This document shows, piece by piece, positions 10,713-19,981 of a stretch of DNA of 29,343 bases. Within the stretch, counting starts at the first letter, position 1. Every line of letters begins with the position of its first letter. This DNA is from Chara braunii (lineage: Eukaryota; Streptophyta; Charophyceae; Charales; Characeae), in assembly GCA_003427395.1 (NCBI GenBank), contig BFEA01000303.1, positions 1,656,614 to 1,685,956 on the forward strand. The letters are read 5' to 3'. A program made the position numbers and the translations under genes. The notes below the pieces were generated by a model. That model made no database searches, was not told the DNA's origin, and saw nothing but the letters and a program-made list of their open reading frames with translations.

Positions 10713-10847
10713 ATGTTTAAATATATTTTCAAAAAATCAAAAACATAAACGCACAATGAAAAAAAACAAAAACTAAAAAGAAATGAGTGTTTTTGTTTTG
10801 GATTTCACACAGATTTTTTAAGGGCTAAAACAAAAACAAAAAAACAA

Positions 10848-10912
10848 ATAAAAAATATAGGGTTGTAGATCTTTCAAAGATGTACAACAATTTATTTATT
10901 ATTTTATTTTTT
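10848..10912. repeat. Second AT-rich hairpin of the same design
   Basis: AAATAAAAAATA and GGTTGTAGATCTTT pair imperfectly with AGATGTACAAC and a TTTATTTATTATTTTATTT tail. It shares the GTTGTAG core and A/T-rich arms with the hairpin at 10635-10712, so the two probably come from one duplicated unit or one repeat family. Confidence 0.65.
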
Positions 10913-10924
10913 TAGAACTTCGTG

Positions 10925-11868
10925 TATTAAAAAAAAAAAAAAACATAAAAAAAAAAAAAAAGGAAAAAACTTTAAAAAAGACACACACACACACAAAATT
11001 CGGCCTGTAGCAGGTTGCATGAGTCTTGGGCTGGATACGGGTACTGGGCCAAACACAGGCCAAAGGCAGTTGGGGGCATGCAACCACCTCAGGCCCAAGG
11101 CCTGTTCTCGTTCGTGCTGGGCCTCAGGCTACCGGGGCCTACTGGAAGCTTCCTGGGACTGAACACAGGCAGGCCACTTCGATATAGCAAAGGGCCTGCC
11201 TCCACATTGGGCATTCGGGTGGTGGCTGCATGTTGCGTAAGCGCTGCCGCGTTGTAGCTCGCTGGCACTCACGCGCTCATGGGTGAGCAGGAAGGAGCAG
11301 GCAGCCATAGCCGAGCTGTGCTGCTGTAAGCTGGGTGTGGCGCAGGATGGTCCTTGGGTGCAAGTGACATCTGTGTGTTGGGGAACGAGGTTGTGAGTAA
11401 GGCGAGAGACATACCTGGTGCTGGAAGCGTGCGACATTGGTCGCTGTATGCTCGTACTTCGGGAAAGCTGTTGACGTCATCTTCGACATTGTAGTCTAGG
11501 CTAGATAGGATCTGCCATCAGTAGTTTGGACGCCGAGCGCCAGATAGGATATCAATATCGGTTCTTCATTGATAATGATGATGAGACTTTACCAGCATTG
11601 TCAATTATGAGCTCTTGGTGTCTTCTTATTTGTTGAAACTCGTCATGCAATTCTGTTGTTGGTTCGAGGTCCCGACTATCTGGTCTTGTGTATATGATGT
11701 TGTTTGATTGCTGAAGTTCGCTATTGTTCATCTTCCTTGCACAGTAGAAGAGGAAAAAAAAAAACACAGACCCAAATCGCCCGCCCAAACCCATATCGCC
11801 CACCCCCAGTTTTCAACGGGAAAAAACTATATCCCTCAAAAGGGAAACAATCGACACACGGCAACAAT
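10925..11868. other. No gene confirmed; possible minus-strand coding remnant at 11560-11730
   Basis: Positions 10928-10980 are A-rich. Positions 11020-11190 contain many GGCC/AGGCC words in a loose repeat. On the minus strand, 11730 to 11560 encodes a Glu/Gln/Leu-rich stretch that looks like an amphipathic helix, and the minus strand downstream stays fairly open. No domain is recognisable, so it may be an eroded exon or chance. Confidence 0.25.
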
Positions 11869-12017
11869 CATACACACACACACACACACACACACTTACA
11901 AACACACACATACACAAACACACACGCATACATTCATATTCATGCACAGACACACTCTCACGAGCAGGCACACACATACACACATACGCACACACACAGC
12001 ACACCTACACACACATA
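11868..12017. repeat. (CA)n microsatellite, imperfect
   Basis: The stretch is CA-rich, with pure segments near 11871-11895 and many ACACAC/ACATAC interruptions after that. The Thr-His and Cys-Val frames across it are artefacts. Confidence 0.95.
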
Positions 12018-12164
12018 ACTGGGGCGTTGGGGGTTGGGGGATGTGGGGGCGGATGGGAGGTAATTCAGGATTTTTTTTTTTTTAATTTTTTTTTTTGCCT
12101 AAGGCTACATGTTCTAGACCCCGCGCATCAATTCCGTTTTTTCGAAAAGTGCGGGAGCGGCCCA

Positions 12165-12263
12165 TTTTCGCGTTTAACGCGAATTCAATGGGATTTTTTT
12201 GAATTTAACGGGATTCAACGGGAGTTTAATTCCCCCGTTCTGCGTTAAAAAGATACACAGTTT
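12165..12263 (-). repeat. AACGGG/TTGAAT motif patch, inverted partner of 29283-29343
   Basis: The minus strand from 12263 reads CTGTGTATCTTTTTAACGC and then CCCGTTGAATCCCGTT words. It matches the end of the window (29283-29343) at nearly every position by eye. It therefore belongs to the left copy of the inverted module, separated from the module's main part by about 1.37 kb that the right copy lacks. Confidence 0.7.
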
Positions 12264-12358
12264 CAGGGGTAAGAATGCAAGGGTGTAAGTGCGAGTTGAA
12301 GTCTAGTTTTGCGCTTCGAAGCGCGGAGTTACCACCTTCGTGGGTTTCGTCGCCGGGG

Positions 12359-12844
12359 TCAAGCTCGTACCTGGTGTACCGCAGGGCCGCTATGACTATC
12401 TCGCTGGCCGACCACCTGCCGGCACCTAACAGCGCAGGTCTCGGAATCCGACGCGGCCGGCCTCAGCCGGAGGTTGTGTGCTCGTCGTTCCTCTTCTGAG
12501 CGAGTTCGCCAAACGAAGCCGGAGGCTTGGTACTCGTGGTCCTCCAGACACTCCGAGCACGGGGCTTGAGGCCAGAACGGGGCGATGACGCGCCAGGGGA
12601 CGATGGTTAGGGAGTGATAGGGTAGGATGCAGTGATAGGGAGGGAACTCGGTCCCTAGGATAATGATCCCGGGTTCCGTGCCGACGTGACACGTGTACGA
12701 GCTAAAGTAGCGAGGGGGATGGGGGATACGTTCCAGGGCCTGATCGAGATCCCACTCGCAAATACGTTCGTTCCTTGTCGAGTAGGGAAATTCCGGAGTT
12801 TCTGCCCAGGGTCGTGCCGACAAACAAGAGTGCTCCCAATATTC
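12359..12844 (-). pseudogene. Coding-like stretch of unknown function with a CxxC motif
   Basis: The minus strand is open from 12844 to 12359 (about 160 codons). The first two thirds read like real protein: rich in Pro, Tyr, Trp and His, with a CSEC pair near codon 105 and few low-complexity residues. No ATG opens it, since the apparent start codon is TTG at 12823, so it would have to be an exon or an internal fragment. It lies downstream, on the same strand, of the TATA box at 13766 and the splice donor at 13676, as an exon of that transcript would, but I see no clear acceptor. I do not recognise the family. The 1.37-kb segment around it is absent from the other copy of the module. Confidence 0.4.
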
Positions 12845-12889
12845 TTAAAATTCTCAATCCCTCAAACACACTCGCGATCAGTGACGTGA

Positions 12890-13560
12890 AAGGGAACGTC
12901 GAAATTCATGCTGCAATTCAGGGTGAAAAACCAGTCATTCGGGAAATCAGCTGAGTTCAGGTTTTGCTGACGAGCGTGGAGGCAACGATTGTCTTCGATC
13001 GGGTCTACATGTCCGTGCGCGGACTTGTCCTTCGATTAGATGGGTGAAAGTCAATGGTTCGCGAGATGGATCATTCTATAGTGAGACAATTATCTAATCG
13101 TCTAGCATGCTTATCTAATTCATACACAGACAGAGTCACACCTATCATCCATGGATCGAGCTTTCATACAAACAAAAGGGGTCGAGGATCATATAACGAT
13201 TTTTCATCCCATAGATCACATGGGGTTTGACCGTCGGTAACCAATCAATCAGATTTGCCGACTTAAAGGGACAAAGAAAGGGAATGGGGAAAGACAACCA
13301 CACATCAATCTCTTAGAAGAACAAAACAAAAAAACATCCAAGATGTCGATCCAAAAAGGAAAAGGGCAACTTGCGTTGCATACAAAAATTGCTCAGAACT
13401 ATAGAAGAAGAGTCAAAAATTGCTCAGAAGAATAGAAGAAGAACCAAAATTGTTCAGAAGAATAGAAGAAGAAGCTCACCACACACCTCCAGTCTCTCTC
13501 TCTCTTTACAACATCCCGATGCGGGCAGTCCGTCGCCTCCCACCCACACAGAGTTGTTAC
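12890..13560. other. No gene seen
   Basis: Nothing here can be named. At 13390-13475 a word like AGAAGAATAGAAGAAGA recurs three times in a loose tandem array of roughly 30-base units. Confidence 0.4.
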
Positions 13561-13630
13561 CCCGCTTGATCCGAGCTTGCAACCCAAGTTCGCCCGTGCG
13601 CCACAGTCTGTCGCAGCCCCACGCCAACCC

Positions 13631-14441
13631 CGCATGCCCAGCATCAGCTCGGCAAATCGCCCAACTCTCTACTCACCTGCCAATTCCTGCTCGTTAGCCG
13701 ATCCTCTCGACCGCGCTAACTCCAAAATTCTTAGAAAGCAAGTAAATCGCGCTTGCGAAATTTATAGCATGCATGCGTGTGCGTGATACCCGGTATTGTG
13801 TCCAAGTAGGAGGGAGAAGAAGGAAGGAAATGCCTGAGACTGCATCGATCCGGTCATGCAAGCATTCAGACCAATAGGACATAGGAAGGAGTACTCGCGC
13901 ACAGGGGCGCCACAAAAGATATTAAGAACGAGAGGATTACAGTTGCAATTATGCCCGCCAAAACAAGAATTACAGTTTCACGTAAGGATTAAGGCGCAGA
14001 AAAATCATAGCGCAGATCCTGACGCGGCAAGGCGTGCGCAAGAGAGAAGCGTGCACAGCAGAAATTGAGGTGCGCCTAAATTCCTAGTCTAAATCCTAAC
14101 TGCAAAAAAGAAATTCCGAACGGACCAAATTCCGAGAGCCCACGGGGGCTCGACCTTAGTTGATAATTCAAAAAGATTTTCCCGCATGACAATCACGCCG
14201 AAATTCCCATTTTCCACAGCTGAACAAGAAAGAATCTATGTCAACAATTATCTTTCACACTCGCTAAGGCGCGATCAACTACCAATCGTCACAAGATTAC
14301 CCCGGCCTCAATTTCTGAAGAAAAAGAAAAACAAGCAAGGCAAGGGCACCCATGCAATTCACCAAGCCATCCCGATTCAACCCCCGAAGTAGTCTTGCGC
14401 AGAAAGTCGCGCGGCTGCAACAAACAATTCGTCACAACACT
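13631..14441 (-). repeat. Promoter-like repeat module, left copy (minus strand)
   Basis: The minus strand of this block aligns along its whole length with the plus strand of 28442-29287, with small indels and substitutions. Both contain, for example, GAGGATCGGCTAACGAGCAG. Read on the minus strand, the block starts with TGTGACGAATTG at 14441. It has the word GCATGCATGCTATAAAT with a TATA box at 13766-13760, and the splice-donor word CAG|GTGAG at 13679-13672. The outer terminus TGTGAYGAA resembles an LTR start, so the block may be the LTR or 5' end of a retroelement pointing left. A TIR carrying a promoter is the alternative. Confidence 0.7.
13760..13766 (-). promoter_or_regulatory. TATA box, left module copy
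   Basis: TATAAAT on the minus strand is preceded by CATGCATGC and lies 90 bases upstream of the splice-donor word at 13676. The same spacing (91 bases) is kept in the right copy although surrounding bases differ, which argues for function. Confidence 0.5.
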
Positions 14442-14444
14442 TCT

Positions 14445-15570
14445 TCCCGAAAAAAAGCTTGAAAAATAAACGAAAAAAAAAAAAATGAAGAAGTTGGAGG
14501 CGGGCCGTTCGGGCCATAAAAGAAAACGGGGACTCCACAGCCCCGACGTTGGTGGGGCTTTGCCTACGTTTGCGCCTGGTATCGGTGGGCGTGCCTTCGC
14601 ACGGACAAAAAAATTGAACCGTCAAGACTGTCCGTTGGTTTGTGTCATGCCACGCATGTCCAGCAGGCCATGCTGTGTGACCATGCTTTCCACACACCAC
14701 TGTCGCGGGCCACCGATTTTCCCACCGTGGTGTTTAAGTCCCCCAGCTATACGCCGGCCTGTCGTGTCACACAGACTCCACAGAACGAATGAACCAGGTC
14801 CAGCACAAGGCAAACGCTCTTTTTATCAGAACAGGGACCGGGGGCCAAGTCCCACATGCACGGTTGAACTAGTCTGACGCGTGTGACCCCGCACAACGAT
14901 GAAGATGCATGTGGAGTTGCGCATCTAGCGGTTGTTCTTAGGTAGAAGAAATTAAAAGAGTTTTGTTTCCTTTTTTTGGTTCAAGAAAACTGCAAAAAAA
15001 TCCCTCCACCCTAATACAACGCCTGCTACCCTGCCCATCTTCCCTTGAACTACATACCCCACTTGGGGTGGGGTACGCCGGTACGGTTTTTTTTTTTTGA
15101 AGAAACTGCCCGAACGGGCGCTAGGGGTGATGATAAGAGCAGCCACCACTAGCACTGTCACCTGCTGGAAATCGGGTCCAGCGTCCCTATAGAGTACAGT
15201 GTATACAGTGAGAGTAATGCGAACATGAGATGTATACAGTGAGAGTAATGCGAACATGAGATGTTAGTCTTCGTGAGGGGGTTGGGCTATGAGCGTCCCA
15301 GCTTTCTGTCAACCTGTTTTTAGTGGAACCGTCGAAGATATTTCTATTCTAGTGTTGTTAATTATGACTGTCAATTACACTAGTGGAACCTGATTGACTG
15401 TCAATTACACTATATCTACTTGTAGCATTATGCTGGAGCTGTTACCTCATTGTTGACTATAGCCTTGTCCTGCATGAGTTGTAGTTGAACTTGTTCCTAG
15501 CTATGTTTCTTGTCTCACATTGCTACGGATTGTGTGGGATATGGTTAAGAGCGTTTGTAAGTGAGCTATT
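14445..15570. other. No gene seen; short tandem duplications
   Basis: There are A-rich and T-rich runs (14475, 15087) and no credible coding. A perfect 31-base tandem duplication sits at 15201-15231 and 15232-15262. At 15365-15382 and 15395-15412 the 18-base word TGACTGTCAATTACACTA is repeated. The LINE may begin somewhere in the last 300 bases, since its 5' untranslated region is not delimited by any visible signal. Confidence 0.5.
15201..15262. repeat. 31-bp perfect tandem duplication
   Basis: Two identical 31-base units, each beginning GTATACAGTGAGAGTAATGC, lie head to tail. Confidence 0.95.
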
Positions 15571-15581
15571 TGTGGTAACCA

Positions 15582-16402
15582 ACAGGCCTGGTAATTCGAG
15601 CCCCATTCTATAACGATGCGGCCTACAAATCAGCCAACAACAAAGTGGGATGGACCAGAAAGAGGCTTACTACCCTCAAAGGATCGGTGGAGGGGGCACG
15701 GGGCTTCTTTCTGATCCAACCAACTTTGTCGACATTATTCACAGCACTAAGCATGTTTGACTCAGACAAAAGAATCATGGATGCGTGGCAGAGTATCACG
15801 TGCAGTCGTTCAAAGGAGAGGATTTTTCCTTGGTGCCCACCCAAACAACCAAAGCCGGCGGAGAAAAGGGGCCAATTGATGTCTGATTTCTACTTAGTAG
15901 AATTCCGCCATGTGCCCATCGAAATTCAAGGAGCCTTCGTTCAGGATTTCGCACAAAGATATGACATTGTCGACTTCATGGACCCCCTCCCTTTCATGAT
16001 GATCAATTTGGATCTGCCAAAGGAACACGTGTTCGCAATGATCGACGACATGGTTCCTTTCCGAGAAGGCGGAAGGGACTATCGAATTCACACCGCACAC
16101 AAAACCAAGTTGTGGTGTTTTAAATGCCAGATGTATGACCACCTTTCGTCCGATCCTGATTGTCCCCACCGCCCGGCCAAACGGATCAGATCTACGGGGC
16201 GACTGTTACGAGACCCATTTTAAGCAACACAATGGAGAACAGTCGACCCAGGGCATGAAGGATGGGTCTATGTGGATGAACCCCGGGAGGGAGGAGGGGT
16301 TAAGGGGTGGGAATGGGAGAAAAAGGAGGCGGCAAATCTGGCCACTAAGCCACCAGAACAATGCATCCCTCCCCTACCTGCGGAGGTTCAGATGGAAGGA
16401 AA
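15582..16402 (+). pseudogene. LINE ORF1, 5' part with CCHC zinc knuckle (broken)
   Basis: The frame is open from about 15579 to 16223. It has no clear ATG and probably began further upstream. The protein has an N-terminal region of about 190 residues, with features of the nucleic-acid-binding domain found in plant L1-type ORF1 proteins. It ends in a knuckle C-x2-C-x4-H-x6-C at about 16117-16164. That knuckle spacing is characteristic of plant LINE ORF1. After the TAA at 16221 the coding sense continues in another frame to about 16402, where a 227-bp MITE-like insertion interrupts it. ORF1 proteins of this kind coat the LINE RNA. Assignment rests on the knuckle and on the endonuclease and RT that follow on the same strand. 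Confidence 0.6.
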
Positions 16403-16406
16403 ACAA

Positions 16407-16633
16407 CGATTTTGTCAAAACGGACATTTTATATTTTTTGAACGAAATTGAAACACAGGTATTTGACCCCGGAAATGTCACCATTTTAGCTCCTTAGGGT
16501 TCCCCTTGGATGTACCTGAACTTAAGTTGAGTCCAAATGGACTCTCATGAGATAAACAGTGATATTTTTCGGGCTAAATAAGAAGGTTTCAATTTCGTTC
16601 AAAAAATATAAAATGTCCGTTTTGACGAAATCG
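16407..16633. mobile_element. MITE-like 227-bp inverted-repeat element inside LINE ORF1
   Basis: The two 48-base arms (16407-16454 and 16586-16633) are exact reverse complements except at one position. They enclose 131 bases without coding sense. Each outer end starts CGATTT. Flanking bases show no obvious target-site duplication. The near-identity of the arms means they are young or kept alike by conversion. A related arm occurs at 5159-5205. The element sits within the LINE ORF1 coding region and so post-dates it. Confidence 0.8.
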
Positions 16634-16673
16634 CTATTGGAAGTTTTAATCCAACACCCACCCCCCCCCCCCC

Positions 16674-16843
16674 NNNNNNNNNNNNNNNNNNNNNNNNNNN
16701 NNNNNNNNNNNNNNNNNNNNNNNNNNNNNNNNNNNNNNNNNNNNNNNNNNNNNNNNNNNNNNNNNNNNNNNNNNNNNNNNNNNNNNNNNNNNNNNNNNNN
16801 NNNNNNNNNNNNNNNNNNNNNNNNNNNNNNNNNNNNNNNNNNN
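16674..16843. other. Assembly gap (170 N)
   Basis: The gap is 170 consecutive N flanked by cytosine homopolymers on both sides (about 16658-16673 and 16844-16850). A poly-C tract probably stopped sequencing or assembly. The true length and content are unknown, and the reading frame of LINE ORF1 cannot be followed across it. Confidence 0.99.
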
Positions 16844-16879
16844 CCCCCCCTCCCCCCAAAGGGACAAAGGAGGGACTAC

Positions 16880-17652
16880 GGTGGAGTACAGAACCCCGGC
16901 CCCAAGACTTCATTACCTCACATGACACAGATGAAATGTGGCATTCCCCCCACAAAAAAAGACAGCACATAACAAAAAAAAAAAACCATCGCAGGCGAAA
17001 AACACCCTGATAAAATGGAACAGCGTCAGGAACAGCGTCAGGGAGCAGTCGGCTAATCAGTTTACCGTCCTTGAGAGGGAGGAAGGAATGGACCTGGAAC
17101 AACAACAACATGACCAGGGGCAAGAGGGGGAGGAGAAAGAAAGGGGGCGAACGGGAATGGACCTTGAACAACGACAACAGGACCAGGGTTACGAGGAGGA
17201 GGAGAAAGAAAGGGGCAAACAAACGAGAAGGACTGTCTAAGGTCTCTCGTCAGCAAGGATGGAAAGGAGGTGGAGAAAAAACAAATGGAACAGGGACAAA
17301 AAGAACAGAAATATGAGGAGCACCAGGAGGGAAGGAAGAGCAGGAGGACGAAATGAGCAGACAAAAGGACAACAGGATAGAGAGGGACACGAGATTGCAA
17401 CACCAACAGCCACAAGAGAAGGGAACCCCTTCTGGGAACGAAGGTAAAACGAGCCCCTTCTCCCGAGTTTTTGAAGCCCAACCTATGGATTGGGAACCAC
17501 CGATTGCCCCTCCAGATGTGGAAATGACAGACAGTATGCCAGAGGACTGGGGCCAGCAAGACGAACAGGATACAAAAACCAAATTGAGAAGACTGGTTAA
17601 TCAATCGGCTCAAGATTTTGCACCCACACCAAACAAACTTATTTTGGGATAA
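16880..17652 (+). pseudogene. LINE ORF1 linker, charged and repetitive (broken)
   Basis: The frames at 16938-17240 and 17353-17652 encode a Glu/Gln/Arg/Lys-rich hydrophilic region. It includes a 69-base direct repeat (17086-17154 and 17155-about 17222), each unit starting GAATGGACC and encoding MDLEQ. A Pro/Asp-rich stretch then leads to the frame change near 17618-17640. This looks like a disordered linker between the ORF1 knuckle and the next domain. No function can be read from it. Confidence 0.5.
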
Positions 17653-18556
17653 AGCCTACATCCACCTCTTCCCACTGCTGGACGAGAGCTCGACCCTAAA
17701 ACAGGTACTAGAACGAGGCTTACCTCTGGAAACCAGTCGGCAGCAAGCCCTTCACAGGATATGGGGCATAGTACACACGAATTTCCTCCCTCCAACTGCA
17801 CCAGACGAAGAACAATCACCAGCCCTTGCACCCCCGAAATTGGAGAATCCTGAGGGAACTACCGGGCCCTCGCCCCAGCCAGAAGCCGGATGGATTGGGT
17901 TGTCTCGGAGGGTCAAGCTGTGTCACCTAGTAGAAACAGGACTGCACAGTGAAAATCCCCTAAAAGGTGACAAGGTGTTGGTGATTCCGCTCAGAAGGAA
18001 AGGGGGGAAGTGGGAACTTGGTCTCTCACCGACAGAATCTAAGGACCCATATACCCTGTTGTATGGAGGGGTCACAATGTTAGGGTGGCATCTGCAGAGG
18101 GAAAAAGCCTATAAATTTCACGAAGTAAGACAATTTATCGCAGAACATGATGAACCGGGGGCTACCACAACCATCAATGTGTCTTCGGATAACATAAAAA
18201 TGGCCTATAAAGACCTGTATATGAGGTTCGAGGACAAGAAGGATGCGGGCATGCAATGGTATACACACACTGCCCTCCTGGATGCCCAACAACAGAAGGT
18301 GAAACCCATTCACATCTGGTGGACAGACGAACTTCTCAAACATCTGTGCACAATCCTGAGGAAAAACATCTTGGGGGAGGAGTGGATTGGGAGCCGTAGG
18401 AATGGAAAAGACTACAATAACCCTGGGGGGAGACACACTCACATCAGGAAAGCCACGCAACCAGTATGGATTGGGTTAACACCTTATATGGGAAAAACAA
18501 AGCATGGGAGAGAACACTCCAACGCGCCGATCTGGATGTCAGGTCTATCAATGTAA
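17618..18556 (+). pseudogene. Unrecognised 300-residue domain upstream of LINE endonuclease
   Basis: This is the longest open frame of the LINE (312 codons, nominal start TTG). The text is clearly protein-like: Trp-rich, with segments around residues 95-130 and 210-260 that look folded. I do not recognise the family. It is continuous in sense with the linker before it, through one frame change near 17630. It ends just where the AP-endonuclease frame opens (18504-18556 overlap). It could be the C-terminal half of ORF1 or an N-terminal extension of ORF2. There is no CCHC or RT motif in it. Confidence 0.5.
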
Positions 18557-19368
18557 ACAAGCAGGCATCATGCTGCCCGGAACAAAAAAACAGGCACTAT
18601 GGGATCTTATGCAGGGGATGGGAGGCAAGAGGTGGCCAGACGTTGTGTGCATTCAAGAAACTTGCCTGATGGACCTGCCGGAACACCACAGGGCACGAAA
18701 ACAGGTCTCAGACTGGCCCTTTCACAGCTACCAGACCTATGTGCCTGGACCGGGGCAGGCGGGGATAGCAGTGTGGATCCCCCCTCAGTCGCAATTTTAA
18801 GTCCTCCACTGGGCAAAGGATGAGGAGGAGGGACGTTGGGTGCCAGTACTTGGTATGCTAGAGCTGGAGGTGATCTGCATTGTATCCCTTTACGCCCCTA
18901 ATTCCCCCCGCGCAAGGAGAGAATTCCTGGAAAAAATAAAGAGTATCCCTACCCCTGGTATTCCGGTGGTGCTTGCAAGGGATTTTAATGCAGCACCTGA
19001 CCGGGGATTTGGATAGATCGAAAACCCAGCCGACCACGATCCATAACGCTGAAGAAGATGAAAAAATATTAGGGGAGTTATGCTCCTCCCACCAACTATT
19101 CGATACATACCGACGTAGTTACCCTACCGAAAGAACCTTTACCTGCATTAGGAGCAATGACCCGGGTAGGCTCTCCAAGTCCCGGATCGATATGATCTTG
19201 GCCTCAGAGGACTTCCTGGGTGGACTGATAGTAACCACAATACTACCAATGAGCCCATACCCCGGTCTAGATCATCGAATGTGCATGGCTTTCTGGACTT
19301 TCCGCAAGCGCCCGGACCAAGGGGCCAGCTATTATAAGTTTAACACTTCGAATCCCTACTTAGGTTGA
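18504..19368 (+). pseudogene. LINE ORF2, AP-type endonuclease domain (broken)
   Basis: Motifs of an exonuclease/endonuclease/phosphatase fold occur in order: CIQET at 18648-18662, LYAPN at 18888-18902, RDFN at 18978-18989 (normally GDFN, with the Gly replaced by Arg), SRIDMIL near 19180-19200, and LDH at 19267-19275 in the place of the family's SDH. These domains nick target DNA to prime reverse transcription. The reading is broken by a frame change near 18555, a TAA at 18798 and another frame change near 19010-19020, so it is inactive. Domain order and orientation match an L1-type LINE. Confidence 0.85.
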
Positions 19369-19369
19369 A

Positions 19370-19980
19370 ATCCTTCCAAAGCTATTTACGACAATTTTTG
19401 GAATATTGGAAGCCTTAGGACGACCGTCATCATCATGACTCCTAAATTGTATGGTTCAATAATGAACTGTTCTTTCTGGCAAGGAAAAGCAACTAGTTCT
19501 CTAAACATTTGGCCACTCAACGACATCAACAAGAAATTTCGATAATGCGAGATCTGGAGGAACTAGAGCAACCACGGCGCAAGAGCTAAAAGAATGTAAA
19601 GAACTTCAATGACAACTCTTGAACTTTGCAAGATACCGATGGCAGGGAGCTAACTTGCGGGCAAGGCTAACAAAATTATCAACGGAAGAAACCATGAACG
19701 CACATTTTTTAGGAATGATTAATGTGCGGGTCAAACGGACCACAATAAAGGCCCTGTATCACCCAGAAGCAAGGGAGGCGGAACCAGCCGTGACCACGGC
19801 TGGATGCACTAAAATCGCTTTTCTACAAGGATTTATTTTCTTCATACATTCATAATCCTAACGAGACGGCCCATAAAAGGCAAATTGCGAAGTTGTTAGA
19901 GCCCATAGAAAAAATGTTAGTTATGAGCAGCAAGAGTCCCTTGAAGAACCACTCTCCAGAGAAGAGATATGAACGACCCT
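19370..19980 (+). pseudogene. LINE ORF2, region between endonuclease and RT (eroded)
   Basis: Only 19619-19855 stays open. It shows a basic stretch with a pattern usual for the linker before a LINE RT (Arg-rich, then a short hydrophobic helix). The rest holds several stops and frame changes. No catalytic motif is expected here. Confidence 0.5.
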
Positions 19981-19981
19981 C

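Noticed and set aside
10223-10720. 165-codon open frame as a gene
   Set aside because: It runs through repeat patches and an AT hairpin, has no motif, and a second frame is open over much of it.
11704-12085. Thr-His-rich open frames
   Set aside because: They are artefacts of the CA microsatellite.
16559-17222. Open frames spanning the run of N
   Set aside because: The gap contains no sequence information, so continuity cannot be claimed.
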